From NCBI GenBank assembly GCA_030247725.1, contig JAOTRT010000007.1, positions 1 through 64,000 of the forward strand: DNA of 64,000 nt, written 5' to 3'. The stretch is from Candidatus Nitricoxidireducens bremensis. GTDB lineage: Bacteria; Pseudomonadota; Gammaproteobacteria; Burkholderiales; Rhodocyclaceae. This document shows positions 50,208 through 60,499 of the stretch, piece by piece. Positions within the stretch are counted from its first letter, which is position 1. Every line of letters starts with the position of its first letter. The position numbers and the translations under genes are program-made. The notes beneath the pieces are model-generated. The model was not told the origin of the DNA. It made no database searches and was given only the letters and a program-made list of their open reading frames with translations.

Positions 50208-50987
50208 TCAGCGGGTTGCAGAGGAGAATAAACGAAAGAAATTGTCCGTGGTGGCGGTCGCCACTTGCTCATAGCTGAGCGATTTCACGCTGGCGATTTC
50301 AGTGGCGACATGGCGGACGTAGGACGGTTCATTGAGTTTGCCTCGGAAGGGCACTGGGGCCAGATAGGGGGCATCGGTTTCCACCAGGAGGCGATCAAGC
50401 GGCACCATACGAGCTATCTCCCGGAGAGCAGCGGCATTCTTGAATGTCACGATGCCGGAAAAGGAGACCAGGAAGCCCATGTCCAGGGCCTGGCGAGCCG
50501 TGGCCTCGTCTTCGGTGAAGCAGTGGAAAACACCCCCTGCCTCCTCCGCCCTTTCCTCCCGCATGATGCGCAGGGTATCGGCTGCCGCAGCGCGCGTATG
50601 GATAATCAATGGCTTATGCGATCTACGGGCAGCCTCGATGTGTGTCCGGAATCGTTTTCTCTGCCACTCCATATCTCCTTCCAGACGGTAGTAGTCCAGC
50701 CCCGTCTCGCCGATGGCCACCACATTCTCGTCGTCGGCCAGTGCCACCAAGCGATCCACGTCGGGGTCTTCGCCTTCCTGGATATCCGGGTGAACGCCAA
50801 CCGAGGCGAAAATGTTGGCGTGACTTCTGGCGATGTCCAGAATGGCCCCATGCCGTTCGAGCGTGACACCGGCACAGAGCGCCCAACCCACCCGGTTTTC
50901 GGCCATGCGGGCCGTAAGCTCGGGCATGCGTCCGGCGAACTCCGGGAAGTCCAGATGGCAGTGGGAATCGACGAGAAGTTCGCTCAT
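50208..50987 (-). CDS. tatD: TatD-family metal-dependent hydrolase/DNase
   Basis: The 259-aa protein has the metal-binding HxH (DSHCHLDFPEF), Glu in AIGETGLDYY, and later His and Asp ligands (IIHTRAA, GVFHCFTE, LVETDAPYL). TatD enzymes are 3'-5' exonucleases acting in DNA repair or RNA quality control. The start overlaps the end of holB by 4 bp, so translation is coupled. Confidence 0.95.
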   Translation of the reverse strand: MSELLVDSHCHLDFPEFAGRMPELTARMAENRVGWALCAGVTLERHGAILDIARSHANIFASVGVHPDIQEGEDPDVDRLVALADDENVVAIGETGLDYYRLEGDMEWQRKRFRTHIEAARRSHKPLIIHTRAAAADTLRIMREERAEEAGGVFHCFTEDEATARQALDMGFLVSFSGIVTFKNAAALREIARMVPLDRLLVETDAPYLAPVPFRGKLNEPSYVRHVATEIASVKSLSYEQVATATTDNFFRLFSSATR

Positions 50988-52027
50988 GACTGGGATGGCG
51001 CGATGGCACGAAGATAACGGGCAGCCACGTCTTCTAGAAACAACTTGGGGTTCAGCGGGTGACCGGCGAGCCCTCTGATTCTCAGCAACTCATTGTAATA
51101 TTTGAGTATGGCGTCGATGTTGGTTTTTGCGACAAGACCTTCGGCCTGGCGCTCCCGGCCGGAAAAATACCTCAGGCGACCGGTGGTCTTGAAATTGGCG
51201 AGGTCGAAGATCCACTTCTGTATCGTGGCGATCAGTTCCTCCATGCGAAGGCCGCCATCCTTTTTGACCATTGACTCCCATCGGCCGGCGAGTGCCATGA
51301 AGTCCGCCGAGTTGTCGAACAGGCTCAATGCGACCCCCTCGAAGGCCTCGATGCGCCCTCTTTCGTATTCCTCCAGGGCAACGATAGGGGCGCCGGCCAT
51401 CAAGCCGAGCAGGGACAATGCTTTCTTTCCACCCTCCTGGCGGGTCAGCCAGGCCTCTGCATCCGCGGGGTCGGGGCGCCCGAAGCTCAAAGTGCGGCAA
51501 CGGCTTTTGATCGTCGGTAGCAAGCTTCTCTGTCTATTAGAAACCAATATAAAATAAACACCTGACGGTGGTTCTTCAAGTATTTTAAGAAGTGAATTGG
51601 CGGCCGGAACATTCATGGCTTCCGCGGGTTCTATGAGGATCACCCGACGATTGCTCCGGTGCCCGCCGATATAGACGAAGTCTTCCAATGCCCGAATCTG
51701 TGCGATCAGAATCTGATTGGACTTCTTCTTGTCGGACGAGTCCGAGGACGCATCGGCTTCGCCCTCCTCGATGTCGGCCTCGGGAATCACGTGCCGGAAG
51801 TCCGGGTGATTGCCGGACTGGAACAGACGGCAGGAGGGGCAATCCCCGCATGCATCGGCGAGTCTTGAGGCCGGGTGTTCGCAGAGCAGCCGCTGGGCCA
51901 TGGCCATGGCAAAGAGGCTCTTGCCCACCCCTTTTACGCCGACGAGCAGCATGGCATGGGGCGGCCCAGCCTCGGGTTCCCAGAGGCGGCTCCACTGGGA
52001 TTTGTGCCAATCTAGTCTTTTATTCAC
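50984..52027 (-). CDS. holB: DNA polymerase III delta' subunit
   Basis: HolB is part of the clamp loader. The 347-aa protein has the Walker A region [11 protein letters not shown], a four-cysteine zinc module ([21 protein letters not shown]), and the SRC motif (KSRCRTL). It overlaps tmk by 8 bp. A serine/aspartate-rich insert ([15 protein letters not shown]) is seen after the zinc module. Confidence 0.95.
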   Translation of the reverse strand: MNKRLDWHKSQWSRLWEPEAGPPHAMLLVGVKGVGKSLFAMAMAQRLLCEHPASRLADACGDCPSCRLFQSGNHPDFRHVIPEADIEEGEADASSDSSDKKKSNQILIAQIRALEDFVYIGGHRSNRRVILIEPAEAMNVPAANSLLKILEEPPSGVYFILVSNRQRSLLPTIKSRCRTLSFGRPDPADAEAWLTRQEGGKKALSLLGLMAGAPIVALEEYERGRIEAFEGVALSLFDNSADFMALAGRWESMVKKDGGLRMEELIATIQKWIFDLANFKTTGRLRYFSGRERQAEGLVAKTNIDAILKYYNELLRIRGLAGHPLNPKLFLEDVAARYLRAIAPSQS

Positions 52028-52634
52028 AGAGTGTTATGGTTATTTCTTCAAGTTCTTTCTGTATTTCGGCTATGGTCCGTCGCCCATCGATGACCCGTAC
52101 CCGGGCCGGATTCTGACGGGCTCGGTCCAGATAGGCGCTGCGCACGCGGTCGAAGAATTCTTTCTTCTCCTGCTCGAATCTGTCGAGTTCCCGATTCATC
52201 TGTTGCACACGCCCGAGGGCGATGTCGGTCTCCACATCGAACAGCAGGGTCAGGTCGGGGTCCAGGTCGCCCTGGACCCAACGTTCAAGGGTTGCCAGCT
52301 TGGACAAGGCGAGTCCCCGCCCTCCTCCCTGGTAGGCAAAGCTTGCGTCGGTAAAACGGTCGCAGACCACCCAGTCCCCCCGTTCCAGCGCCGGCACGAT
52401 GACCTGGGCCAGATGCTCGCGACGGGCAGCGAACATCAGCAAAGCCTCCGTCTCCAGATGCATGGGTTCGGACAGAAGCAGGGTGCGGAGTTTCTCCCCG
52501 AGCGGCGTACCGCCGGGTTCCCGCGTCTGCACGACGGTCTTCCCCTGCTTCCGCAGCCTATCCACCAGATGGATCAGATGCGTACTTTTTCCGGCGCCAT
52601 CAAGACCTTCCAACGTGATAAATCTTCCACGCAC
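52020..52634 (-). CDS. tmk: Thymidylate kinase
   Basis: Tmk phosphorylates dTMP to dTDP. The 204-aa protein has the P-loop GLDGAGKST (8-16), the DRF(T) motif ([19 protein letters not shown]) and a LID region ([20 protein letters not shown]). The GTG at 52634 is chosen because it gives the usual [10 protein letters not shown] start with GGGGGAG upstream; ATG is not available nearby. It begins 1 bp after the mltG stop. Confidence 0.94.
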   Translation of the reverse strand: MRGRFITLEGLDGAGKSTHLIHLVDRLRKQGKTVVQTREPGGTPLGEKLRTLLLSEPMHLETEALLMFAARREHLAQVIVPALERGDWVVCDRFTDASFAYQGGGRGLALSKLATLERWVQGDLDPDLTLLFDVETDIALGRVQQMNRELDRFEQEKKEFFDRVRSAYLDRARQNPARVRVIDGRRTIAEIQKELEEITITLCE

Positions 52635-52635
52635 C

Positions 52636-53634
52636 TCAGCTCCCCCTTCGTTTCTGGTACCGCGCAACTGCCCGATTGTGGTCTTCCAGGTTGCGCGAAA
52701 ATTCACTGGAACCGTCGCCGCGTGCCACGAAATAGAGCAGGTCGGTGGCGGGCGGACGCAAGGCTGCCTGGAGGGATGCCAGGCCGGGCATGGCAATCGG
52801 CGTAGGCGGCAGCCCGGAGCGCGTATAGGTATTGTAAGCGGTGTCCGTCGTCAGATCCTGCTTGCGGATGTTGCCGTCGAAGCGTTCCCCCATGCCGTAG
52901 ATCACGGTGGGATCTGTCTGGAGCAGCATGCCGCGACGCAGGCGGTTTACGAAGACGGAGGCGACCTTGGGCCGGTCCGCTCCCGTCCCGGTCTCCTTTT
53001 CCACGATGGACGCCATGATCAGGGCTTCGTAGGGCGTCCGGTACGGCAGGGATGGTGCACGCCCTTCCCATTCCACGGCAAGGCGGGACTGCATGGCCCG
53101 ATAGGCACGGCGCAAAACATTGAGATCGCTCGACTGCTTGGCAAAGAGGTAGGTATCGGGGAAGAAGAGTCCTTCCGGATGGAGCTCCATCGCGCCTATC
53201 CTGGCGAGAATCTCCTGATCCGTCAGGGACATGGTGTCGTGTTTCAGATCCGGATGGGCGTCGAGGATCGCCCGCATCTGGCGGAAAGTCCGGCCTTCCA
53301 CGAAGACGACCTCCGTCTGGGTGACATCGCCCCGGGTCAGCTTTTCCAGCAATTGGAGGGGCGTTATGCCTTCAGTCACCTCGTAGCTGCCGGCCTTGAT
53401 CTCGGCCGCCTTGCCGAGAGCCCGGCCCAGGAGGGTGAATCTCCATGGGGCGAAGCCGATGCCGGACGCCGCCATCTGGGCCGCTGCGGATTTCAGCGTG
53501 GCCCCTTGGCGGATGCTGAAGTCCAGCGGACTGCCGGCAAGAGGCAGGGGTGAGGAAGCGAACCAGGCGAGCCATCCGCCGAAGCCGATACCGGTAAGGA
53601 TGAGGACGGCAATGAGGCGCGTAAGAAGACGCAT
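52636..53634 (-). CDS. mltG: Endolytic peptidoglycan transglycosylase MltG (YceG)
   Basis: MltG cuts nascent glycan strands in the inner membrane. The 332-aa protein has an N-terminal anchor ([19 protein letters not shown]), a LysM-like region and the catalytic Glu in [13 protein letters not shown], with [18 protein letters not shown] and [20 protein letters not shown]. The mltG-tmk-holB-tatD order is common in proteobacteria. Confidence 0.95.
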   Translation of the reverse strand: MRLLTRLIAVLILTGIGFGGWLAWFASSPLPLAGSPLDFSIRQGATLKSAAAQMAASGIGFAPWRFTLLGRALGKAAEIKAGSYEVTEGITPLQLLEKLTRGDVTQTEVVFVEGRTFRQMRAILDAHPDLKHDTMSLTDQEILARIGAMELHPEGLFFPDTYLFAKQSSDLNVLRRAYRAMQSRLAVEWEGRAPSLPYRTPYEALIMASIVEKETGTGADRPKVASVFVNRLRRGMLLQTDPTVIYGMGERFDGNIRKQDLTTDTAYNTYTRSGLPPTPIAMPGLASLQAALRPPATDLLYFVARGDGSSEFSRNLEDHNRAVARYQKRRGS

Positions 53635-53699
53635 CGGGGAATAACGAAAAGGCGAACGCTATAATAGCCCAACCCCAACGGAATTAGCCGGAGTCACCC

Positions 53700-54722
53700 A
53701 TGAGACAGGACTGGAGCGATTTTCTCACCCGCCAGGGCGCCGGCGCCGGCCAGGCGGATTTCGGCCACACGGCGGACGAGCTTGCTGCGGCACGGGATGG
53801 TACCGTGGTGGCCCCCCTGTCCGAGTTCGGCTTGATCCGCATCACCGGCGAGGAGGCTGCCCCCTTTCTCCACAATCTGGTCACCAACGACATCAAGGGA
53901 CTCGCACCGGATGGCGTTCGGTCTGCCGGACTATGTACCGCCAAGGGGCGTCTGATCGCCCTCTTCCACGTCTGGCACGACCGCAACGACGATCTGCTCC
54001 TGATGCTTTCGGCGGATATCCTGCCCGGCATCCTGAAAAAGCTGTCCATGTACGTCCTCCGGTCGAAGGCCAAGTTGAGCGACGCCACCGATGAACGCAT
54101 CCTCATCGGACTGGCCGGTTCCCAGGCCGAGGCCGTCGTTCAGGAACTGGGGGCCGCCATCCCCTTCCCCCTGCAGGCCACCCCTTTCGACGCCGGACAG
54201 GTTCTTCGCCTGGACGAGCGCCGTTTCGTCCTGGCTGTCGAACCGGCCCAGGCGGAAGCAGTCTGGGCCCGGCTTGCCGCCAAGGCCCGCCCGGTGGGCG
54301 CCACTGCCTGGCGTTGGATCGAGATCGCCTCCGGCCAGCCCCGCATCGTTGCCGGCACCCAGGAAGCCTTCATTCCCCAGATGGTGAATCTGGAAACTCC
54401 CGCCGTGGGCGGGGTGAGCTTCACCAAAGGCTGCTATCCGGGACAGGAAATCGTCGCCCGGACCCAGTATCTCGGCAAGGTCAAGCGCCGCATGTTCCGC
54501 GCTCGCCTGGAAACTCCCGTCGATCCGGGCACCCATGTCTATGCGCCCGAAACCGGCGACCAGCACTGTGGCGGCATCGTCACCCTGGCCGCTTCTCCCG
54601 AGGGCGGTTTCGAGTGCCTCGTCGTGGCCCAGGAATCCTGCGTCGATGCCGGCGAGGTCCATGTCGGCGCCCCTGGGGGAGCACGCCTGGTCTTCCTCGC
54701 CCTCCCCTACGCCCTGGGCTGA
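53700..54722 (+). CDS. ygfZ: Folate-binding YgfZ/GcvT-like protein
   Basis: YgfZ uses tetrahydrofolate and helps build or repair iron-sulfur enzymes such as MiaB. The 340-aa protein has the diagnostic KGCYPGQEIVARTQYLGKVKRR, with the conserved Cys, and the N-terminal folate-fold segment SEFGLIRITGEEAAPFLHNLVTNDI. It diverges from mltG and shares its stop/start base pair with the next gene (TGATG). Iron-sulfur demand would be high in this diazotroph. Confidence 0.94.
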   Translation: MRQDWSDFLTRQGAGAGQADFGHTADELAAARDGTVVAPLSEFGLIRITGEEAAPFLHNLVTNDIKGLAPDGVRSAGLCTAKGRLIALFHVWHDRNDDLLLMLSADILPGILKKLSMYVLRSKAKLSDATDERILIGLAGSQAEAVVQELGAAIPFPLQATPFDAGQVLRLDERRFVLAVEPAQAEAVWARLAAKARPVGATAWRWIEIASGQPRIVAGTQEAFIPQMVNLETPAVGGVSFTKGCYPGQEIVARTQYLGKVKRRMFRARLETPVDPGTHVYAPETGDQHCGGIVTLAASPEGGFECLVVAQESCVDAGEVHVGAPGGARLVFLALPYALG

Positions 54723-55495
54723 TGTGCCTGATTCTCCTGGCCTGGCGGTGCCACGGGCAATTCCCCCTCGTGGTGGCCGCCAACCGGGACGAGTTCTTTA
54801 GGCGCCCAACCGCCGCTGCCGGTTTCTGGCCGGATGGGCCCGAAGTCCTCGGCGGCAGGGATCTCCAGGCCGGCGGTAGCTGGATGGGCATCACCCGGCA
54901 GGGACGTTTTGCCGCCCTGACCAATTTCCGCGCTCCCGAGTCCCACCGGGACACGGCCCGGTCCCGTGGACGTCTGGTCGAAGATTTCCTGCGCACACGC
55001 CAGTCCGTTCCCGACTATCTGGCATCCATTGCCCCCGAAGCCCACGAATACAACGGCTTCAACCTACTGGTGGCCGAAGGTGAAACCCTTGCCTGGTACA
55101 GCAACGTGGGCGGGGCACCGCGCTATCTGGAACCCGGCATCTACGGGGTCAGCAACCACCTGCTGGATACGCCCTGGCCGAAGGTGGCTGCCGCCAAGTC
55201 CGCCCTTGCCGACGCGCTGGCGGCCCTGCCCGACGACGGCGCCCTTTTCAGGCTGCTGCGGGACGACAAGGTCTATCCGGACGACGCTCTGCCGCGCACC
55301 GGCGTAAGCCTGGACTGGGAACGGCTGCTGTCGGCGGCTTTCGTGCGCTCACCCGGCTACGGAACCCGCAGTTCCACGGTACTCATGAGCGCTGTCGACG
55401 GCATGACGGTCTTCGACGAACAGACCTGGCGGGAGGACGGCAGCCCGGGCAGCCGGGTCCGCTATCGCTACTCGACGATATCCACCGGCGTGTAG
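54722..55495 (+). CDS. NRDE/TANGO2-family protein
   Basis: The 257-aa protein begins MCLILLAWRCHGQFPLVVAANRDEFFRRPT, the signature of the NRDE (TANGO2) family, with Cys2 as possible N-terminal nucleophile. Other segments are GGRDLQAGGSWMGITRQGRFAALTNFR and YNGFNLLVAEGE. Its function in bacteria is unsettled (heme or coenzyme A handling has been suggested for relatives). Its 3' end overlaps the transpeptidase gene tail-to-tail by 28 bp. Confidence 0.9.
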   Translation: MCLILLAWRCHGQFPLVVAANRDEFFRRPTAAAGFWPDGPEVLGGRDLQAGGSWMGITRQGRFAALTNFRAPESHRDTARSRGRLVEDFLRTRQSVPDYLASIAPEAHEYNGFNLLVAEGETLAWYSNVGGAPRYLEPGIYGVSNHLLDTPWPKVAAAKSALADALAALPDDGALFRLLRDDKVYPDDALPRTGVSLDWERLLSAAFVRSPGYGTRSSTVLMSAVDGMTVFDEQTWREDGSPGSRVRYRYSTISTGV

Positions 55496-55946
55496 CAGGG
55501 CACGAGATCGAAGAGCTCCAGGATGTCGGCGTTGCGCATGCGCACGCAGCCGATGGAACCCGGCGTCCCCATTTCCACCGTGTCCGGGCTGCCGTGGATA
55601 TAGACGTAGCGACGCATGGTATCCACCTCGCCGAGGCGGTTGAAGCCTGGCTCCTGACCGGAAAGCCAGAGGATGCGGGTCAATATCCAGTCGCGATCCG
55701 GATTGGCCGCGCCGAACTCGGGAGACCACACTTCCCCGGTCGGGCGGCGCCGGACGAATACCGTATTTGGCGCCTGCCCGGCGCCTATCTTGGCGCGGAC
55801 GATGTGCCGTCCCCGGGGTGTCTGGAAACTCCCGCGTTGCTCCCCTGCTCCGTTCTTCGCCGTCGAAACAGCGTAGCGGCGCAGCAATTCGCCGTCGTCG
55901 TCGAACACTTCCATGGACTGGGTCGGGATGCTGATCCGAATCTGCA

Positions 55947-55947
<1 letters not shown>
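55468..55947 (-). CDS. L,D-transpeptidase-family (YkuD) protein
   Basis: The 159-aa protein carries the catalytic site HGSPDTVEMGTPGSIGCVRM (His and Cys of the HxxS-SxGCxR/N type). It has no evident signal peptide, unlike exported relatives such as ErfK; if cytoplasmic, its role is unclear. The start at 55947 overlaps the tadA stop by one base. Confidence 0.88.
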
Positions 55948-56435
<488 letters not shown>

Positions 56436-56454
56436 CTAACCGGGCGTAGCGGCT

Positions 56455-57450
56455 TCAACGGGCCGTCTGGCGGCGGGTCGAGGGTTCCATCAGGATGCGG
56501 GTCTTCTGCCGCTCGGGCGCTGCCCGTTCGGCACTGATTTCGAGGACAGCCGCCGGCGGCGGCGCATCCCGCTTGAGACTTTCCCGCGCATATTTGGCCC
56601 GCAGCGCAGCGATGCGGCGATCCATCTTGTCCAGTTGCAGGCCGCGGGAAGCCAGGGTTTCGCGGATCGAGACCAGTTCGGCCAAGTCCTTGGGCATGGG
56701 CGCCGAACGACGCACTTCGCCCCAGTCGGTCTTGGGCCGGCTGGCGACGGCACGGAATTCCTCCTGGGTGCTGACCATGCGGGCGATGTTCGTATGATTG
56801 AACTTCATGGCCCAGTCCAGGGCCCCGTCGCCGTTCTCGTTGCGGATGCGGGTGTCAGCACCGCGGGCCAGCAGCCAGCGGGCCAAATCCTCCTTGGCCT
56901 CGTAAACCGCCATCATCAGGACGCTGGACCCGTTGGGGCTGCGCGCGTTGATATCGGCGCCGCGGTCGAGCAGCAGTTCGGCGATCTCGCTGTGGCCGGC
57001 GAAAACCGCGTAATGGAGGGCCGTCCATTGCAGTGTCGGCCGCTCGACCCGTGCACCACGGGCGAGCAGCCATTTGACGGCTTCCCGGTGCCCTTTCCAG
57101 GCAGCATGCATGAGCGCCGTCTCGCCAAGACCGTTGACCTGGTTGATGTCCGCGCCGCGCTGAAGGAAGACTTCCATCAGGGGGATGTTCCCCTCCCAGG
57201 CACCGATCATGAGACCGGTACCGATCCGGTCTCCCTGATAGTCCGGTGGCAACCCGGCGTCCAGCCACTCCTTCGCCTGGTCGATCAGACCGTACTCCAT
57301 CTGCTGGCGAAAGCGGACCGGGTCCGGGTGGGAAACCGCTGGGCGTCCCGTATTCGACGCCTGGGCGACGGCCCAGGGAACGGCGGCGGGAAAAAGAAAA
57401 AAGCCTGCGAGCAGGGCCACAAGTCTGAGGCGATGTTGCGGGTGGTACAT
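56455..57450 (-). CDS. Exported ankyrin-repeat protein with C-terminal coiled region
   Basis: The 331-aa protein has a signal peptide (LVALLAGFFLFPAAVPWAVA), then about five ankyrin repeats (GLGETALMHAAWKGHREAVKWLLARGARV, LQWTALHYAVFAGHSEIAELLLDRGADI). The last ~100 residues are charged and helical (LASRGLQLDKMDRRIAALRAKYA), ending in a disordered basic tail. It is a second periplasmic ankyrin protein within 7 kb; partner unknown. Confidence 0.88.
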   Translation of the reverse strand: MYHPQHRLRLVALLAGFFLFPAAVPWAVAQASNTGRPAVSHPDPVRFRQQMEYGLIDQAKEWLDAGLPPDYQGDRIGTGLMIGAWEGNIPLMEVFLQRGADINQVNGLGETALMHAAWKGHREAVKWLLARGARVERPTLQWTALHYAVFAGHSEIAELLLDRGADINARSPNGSSVLMMAVYEAKEDLARWLLARGADTRIRNENGDGALDWAMKFNHTNIARMVSTQEEFRAVASRPKTDWGEVRRSAPMPKDLAELVSIRETLASRGLQLDKMDRRIAALRAKYARESLKRDAPPPAAVLEISAERAAPERQKTRILMEPSTRRQTAR

Positions 57451-57462
57451 TAGCGTGCTTCC

Positions 57463-58053
57463 ATGTTCGAATCGCGTAATCCTACCGCTTTCCCGGTGTT
57501 CGCCTACGTCCGGCTTGCCGGGGCTACCGTGCTTTCCCTGCTACTACATGCCATCCTGCTCGGTGCGGGAGGCTGGTTGTTGGACCGGCAGCCACGGGAT
57601 GCCGCAGAACTGCCGCCCCTGGAAGTCAGTCTGACGCCTCCGGAAGCCCCCCCACCTGCCCTATTGGCGCCGGAAGCCCCGGCTCCGGAGGCGGTGCCGG
57701 AAACGGCTCCCGTTGCCATGGCACCGGAACTCCGCCCTGCCCCCCCCCAGGCGCCAGCGGCTGTGGCCCCCGCTGCTGCAGGTACGGTCGCTGCCATCAC
57801 CCAGGCGGCCACCCGGCAGATCGCCCAGTACCTCTTCTATCCGCCCGAAGCCATCGCGCAAGGTCTACAGGGACAGGCTCTGGTCAGGCTCTACCTGGAT
57901 GAAAAAGGGGATGCGATCGCAGCCCGGCTGGAGCGCAGCAGCGGCTATCCCCTACTCGACGATGCGGCCGTCCGTGCAGCTGCCGCTGTTCGGTCCATGC
58001 CGGAGGGCGGTGCGCGGGAAATCCTCCTGCCGGTCAGGTTCCGGCTTCACTAG
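57463..58053 (+). CDS. TonB-family energy transducer
   Basis: The 196-aa protein has an N-terminal membrane anchor (LAGATVLSLLLHAILLGAGGWLL, with the His typical of TonB), a Pro/Ala/Glu-rich linker (PPLEVSLTPPEAPPPALLAPE) and a TonB C-terminal domain (YPPEAIAQGLQGQALVRLYLDEKGDAIAARLERSSGYPLLDDAAV). It may energise an outer-membrane receptor or stabilise the envelope; no exbBD or receptor genes are adjacent. It overlaps uup tail-to-tail by 4 bp. Confidence 0.88.
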   Translation: MFESRNPTAFPVFAYVRLAGATVLSLLLHAILLGAGGWLLDRQPRDAAELPPLEVSLTPPEAPPPALLAPEAPAPEAVPETAPVAMAPELRPAPPQAPAAVAPAAAGTVAAITQAATRQIAQYLFYPPEAIAQGLQGQALVRLYLDEKGDAIAARLERSSGYPLLDDAAVRAAAAVRSMPEGGAREILLPVRFRLH

Positions 58054-59960
58054 ACCAGCCGCGCTTCCAGGGCCTCCCATCGTTCCAGGTGGCCCATTAG
58101 TTCCTCGTCGATAGCGGCCAGCCGTGCCGCCAGTTGCTGGGCTTCCTGGGGTTGGTTCTGGTACAGGAGCGGGTTTTCCAGTTTTTGTGCCAGGGTCTTC
58201 TGCTCGGACTCTAAGGCCGCGATCCTTTCAGGCAGTGCTTCCAGTTCCCGCTGTTCCTTCCAGCTGAGCTTGGTGCCGGCAGGCCGTTCGGTGCGGGATT
58301 TGGAAATTTCGGCAACCGCAGGCTTGTCTTCGTCGGCTTTCGTTGCGGCCTGGCTTTGGCGGGCACGCCAGTCCGCCCAATCGGAATATCCGCCCGCGTA
58401 TTCGCGCCATGTCCCGCCGCCGTCGGCGGCGATGGTCTGGGTCACTACGTTATCCAGGAAAACCCGGTCATGGCTGACCAGGAATACCGTGCCGCCATAG
58501 TCCTGCAACAGTTCTTCCAGCAATTCCAGGGTTTCGATGTCCAGGTCGTTGGTCGGTTCGTCCAGGACCAGTACGTTCGCCGGCTTGGCGAAAAGGCGTG
58601 CCAGCAACAGGCGGTTGCGTTCTCCGCCGGAAAGGGATTTGACGGGAGAACGGGCCCGCTCGGGGGCGAACAGGAATTCGCCGAGATAGCCGATGACGTG
58701 CTTGCGGATGCCACCGACCTCCACGTACTCCGAACCTGGGGAAATAACATCTGCCAGCATCGCCTCCGGGTCCAGTTGAGTCCGGAACTGGTCGAAATAG
58801 GCGATTTCCAGCTTGGTGCCGCGCCTGACCGTACCGGCATCGGGCTCCAGTTCTCCCAGAATGAGCCGCAGTAGGGTCGTTTTGCCGGCGCCGTTGGGAC
58901 CGATAAGGCCGATCTTGTCGCCCCGCTGGATACGGCAGGAAAAATCCCGCACGATCGTCTTGTCGCCGAAGCGTTTGGTGACGCCGACGAGTTCGGCCAC
59001 CAGCTGGCCGCTCTTGTCGCCGGCATCGATCTGCATCTTCACGCTGCCGAGGCGGTCGCGCCGGGCCTTCCGCTCGGCCCGCAGGCGGTCCAGCCGCTGG
59101 ACGCGGAACACGGCCCGCGTGCGGCGCGCCTCGACGCCCTTGCGTATCCAGACTTCCTCTTCTTTCAACAACTTGTCGGCGCGGGCATTGGCCAGGGCTT
59201 CTTCGTGCAGCATGGCCTCCTTGCGCTGCTGGTAAGCCGAGAAGCTGCCGGGGAAGCTCGCCAAATGCCCCCGGTCCAGTTCGACGATTCGCGTTGCCAC
59301 CCGGTCGAGGAAGCGGCGGTCGTGGGTAATGAACAACAGGGTCGTCCGGCTCTCGATCAGCAGGGATTCCAGCCATTCGATGGCGGCGATATCCAAGTGG
59401 TTGGTCGGCTCGTCGAGCAGCAGGACGTCGGGCGTGACGGCCAGAGCCTGGGCCAGGGCCAGCCGCTTCTTCTGGCCCCCGGAAAGAGTGCCCACCCTGG
59501 CGTCGGCATCGAGGGAAAACCGGGCGATCGCCTGCTCCGCCTGGGATTCGCAGGACCAGGCACCGCGGGACTCCAGATCGTGCTGGAGCGCCTGCATGCG
59601 GGCGAGGAGCTTGTCGTGGTCGGCACCCGGCTCGGCAAGATGCGACGAGATCTCGTGGTATTCGGCCAACAGCCGCGAGTTCTCGCCCATGCCGCCCACT
59701 ACGGCCTGGAAGACCGTCAGTTCCGCATCGAAGGGCGGCTCCTGGGGAACATAGGCGACCCGGATGCCCGGCTGGGTCCAGACGTCACCGTCGTCGAGCT
59801 TGCCCAGACCGGCGAGGATGGCAAGCAACGATGACTTTCCCGTCCCGTTGCGCCCGATGAGGGCGACACGCTCCCCGGGGTCTATCTGGAAATCCGCTTC
59901 GTCTAGGAGAGGAACGTGGCCGTAGGCAAGACAGGCCCGGTTGAGTTTCAGGTAAGGCAT
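58050..59960 (-). CDS. uup: ABC-F ATPase (Uup-like)
   Basis: The 636-aa soluble protein has two ATPase domains (GRNGTGKSS and GPNGAGKTT Walker A; LSGGQKKR and LSGGERNR signatures), an inter-domain linker, and a C-terminal coiled coil (LSWKEQRELEALPERIAALESEQKTLAQKL), the Uup layout. Uup acts on ribosomes and branched DNA intermediates. The ATG at 59960 gives the normal MPYLKLNRACLAYGH start. Confidence 0.94.
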   Translation of the reverse strand: MPYLKLNRACLAYGHVPLLDEADFQIDPGERVALIGRNGTGKSSLLAILAGLGKLDDGDVWTQPGIRVAYVPQEPPFDAELTVFQAVVGGMGENSRLLAEYHEISSHLAEPGADHDKLLARMQALQHDLESRGAWSCESQAEQAIARFSLDADARVGTLSGGQKKRLALAQALAVTPDVLLLDEPTNHLDIAAIEWLESLLIESRTTLLFITHDRRFLDRVATRIVELDRGHLASFPGSFSAYQQRKEAMLHEEALANARADKLLKEEEVWIRKGVEARRTRAVFRVQRLDRLRAERKARRDRLGSVKMQIDAGDKSGQLVAELVGVTKRFGDKTIVRDFSCRIQRGDKIGLIGPNGAGKTTLLRLILGELEPDAGTVRRGTKLEIAYFDQFRTQLDPEAMLADVISPGSEYVEVGGIRKHVIGYLGEFLFAPERARSPVKSLSGGERNRLLLARLFAKPANVLVLDEPTNDLDIETLELLEELLQDYGGTVFLVSHDRVFLDNVVTQTIAADGGGTWREYAGGYSDWADWRARQSQAATKADEDKPAVAEISKSRTERPAGTKLSWKEQRELEALPERIAALESEQKTLAQKLENPLLYQNQPQEAQQLAARLAAIDEELMGHLERWEALEARLV

Positions 59961-60050
59961 GTGGCAAGTGTACGCGGAAATGCAACGGCAAAAGCCAAAG
60001 AAAAAGGGCCTGGAGTTTCCAGGCCCCATTCACGTCGAGCTTCCAGGACT

Positions 60051-60380
60051 TTAGACGCAACCGGTCGGCTTGGGCATGCCGGCATAGCGGGCAGCCTGTT
60101 TCGCCGGGCCATAAGGGAAGAGATCGAAGAGATACTTCTTCTCGGCCTTTTCCTCACCGAGTTCTTCCTTCAGGAGCTTTTGCAGGACGCGCAGGTTGGG
60201 AGCCGTGCCGTTCTCCGCATAGTAGTTGCGCATGAAGTTGATGATCTCCCAATGGGGAGCATCCAGATGTAGCCGGTCCTGCTCCGAAAGATAGCTGGCC
60301 ACTTCTTCGGACCAGTCGTCCAGGTTGGCCAGATAGCCTTCCGGGTCGGTGGCGATTTCCTTGCCGTTGATGACGATCAT
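60051..60380 (-). CDS. tusE: TusE/DsrC-family sulfur-carrier protein
   Basis: The 109-aa protein ends in PKPTGCV, with the penultimate Cys that carries persulfide sulfur. The second Cys found 11 residues earlier in sulfite-reductase DsrC is absent, so this is the TusE type, acting in 2-thiolation of tRNA wobble uridine. ENGTAPNLRVLQKLLKEELG and LFPYGPAKQAARYAGMPKP are family segments. Confidence 0.92.
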   Translation of the reverse strand: MIVINGKEIATDPEGYLANLDDWSEEVASYLSEQDRLHLDAPHWEIINFMRNYYAENGTAPNLRVLQKLLKEELGEEKAEKKYLFDLFPYGPAKQAARYAGMPKPTGCV

Positions 60381-60451
60381 GTTTTTCTCCTGTTTGGGGT
60401 TGGGGGTGTTTAATAATTTCCTACTATTTTTATCAAGTATAACCCCAAAGT

Positions 60452-60480
60452 CAAGAGGCCGGGGGAAACCCGGCCTCTTG
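60452..60480 (-). terminator. Hairpin after ppdK
   Basis: CAAGAGGCCGGG and CCCGGCCTCTTG form a perfect 12-bp stem with a 5-nt loop, 20 bp past the ppdK stop. The downstream side on the minus strand is ACTTTGGGG, a weak T tract. Confidence 0.65.
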
Positions 60481-60499
60481 AATACGGCAGAAAGAACGA

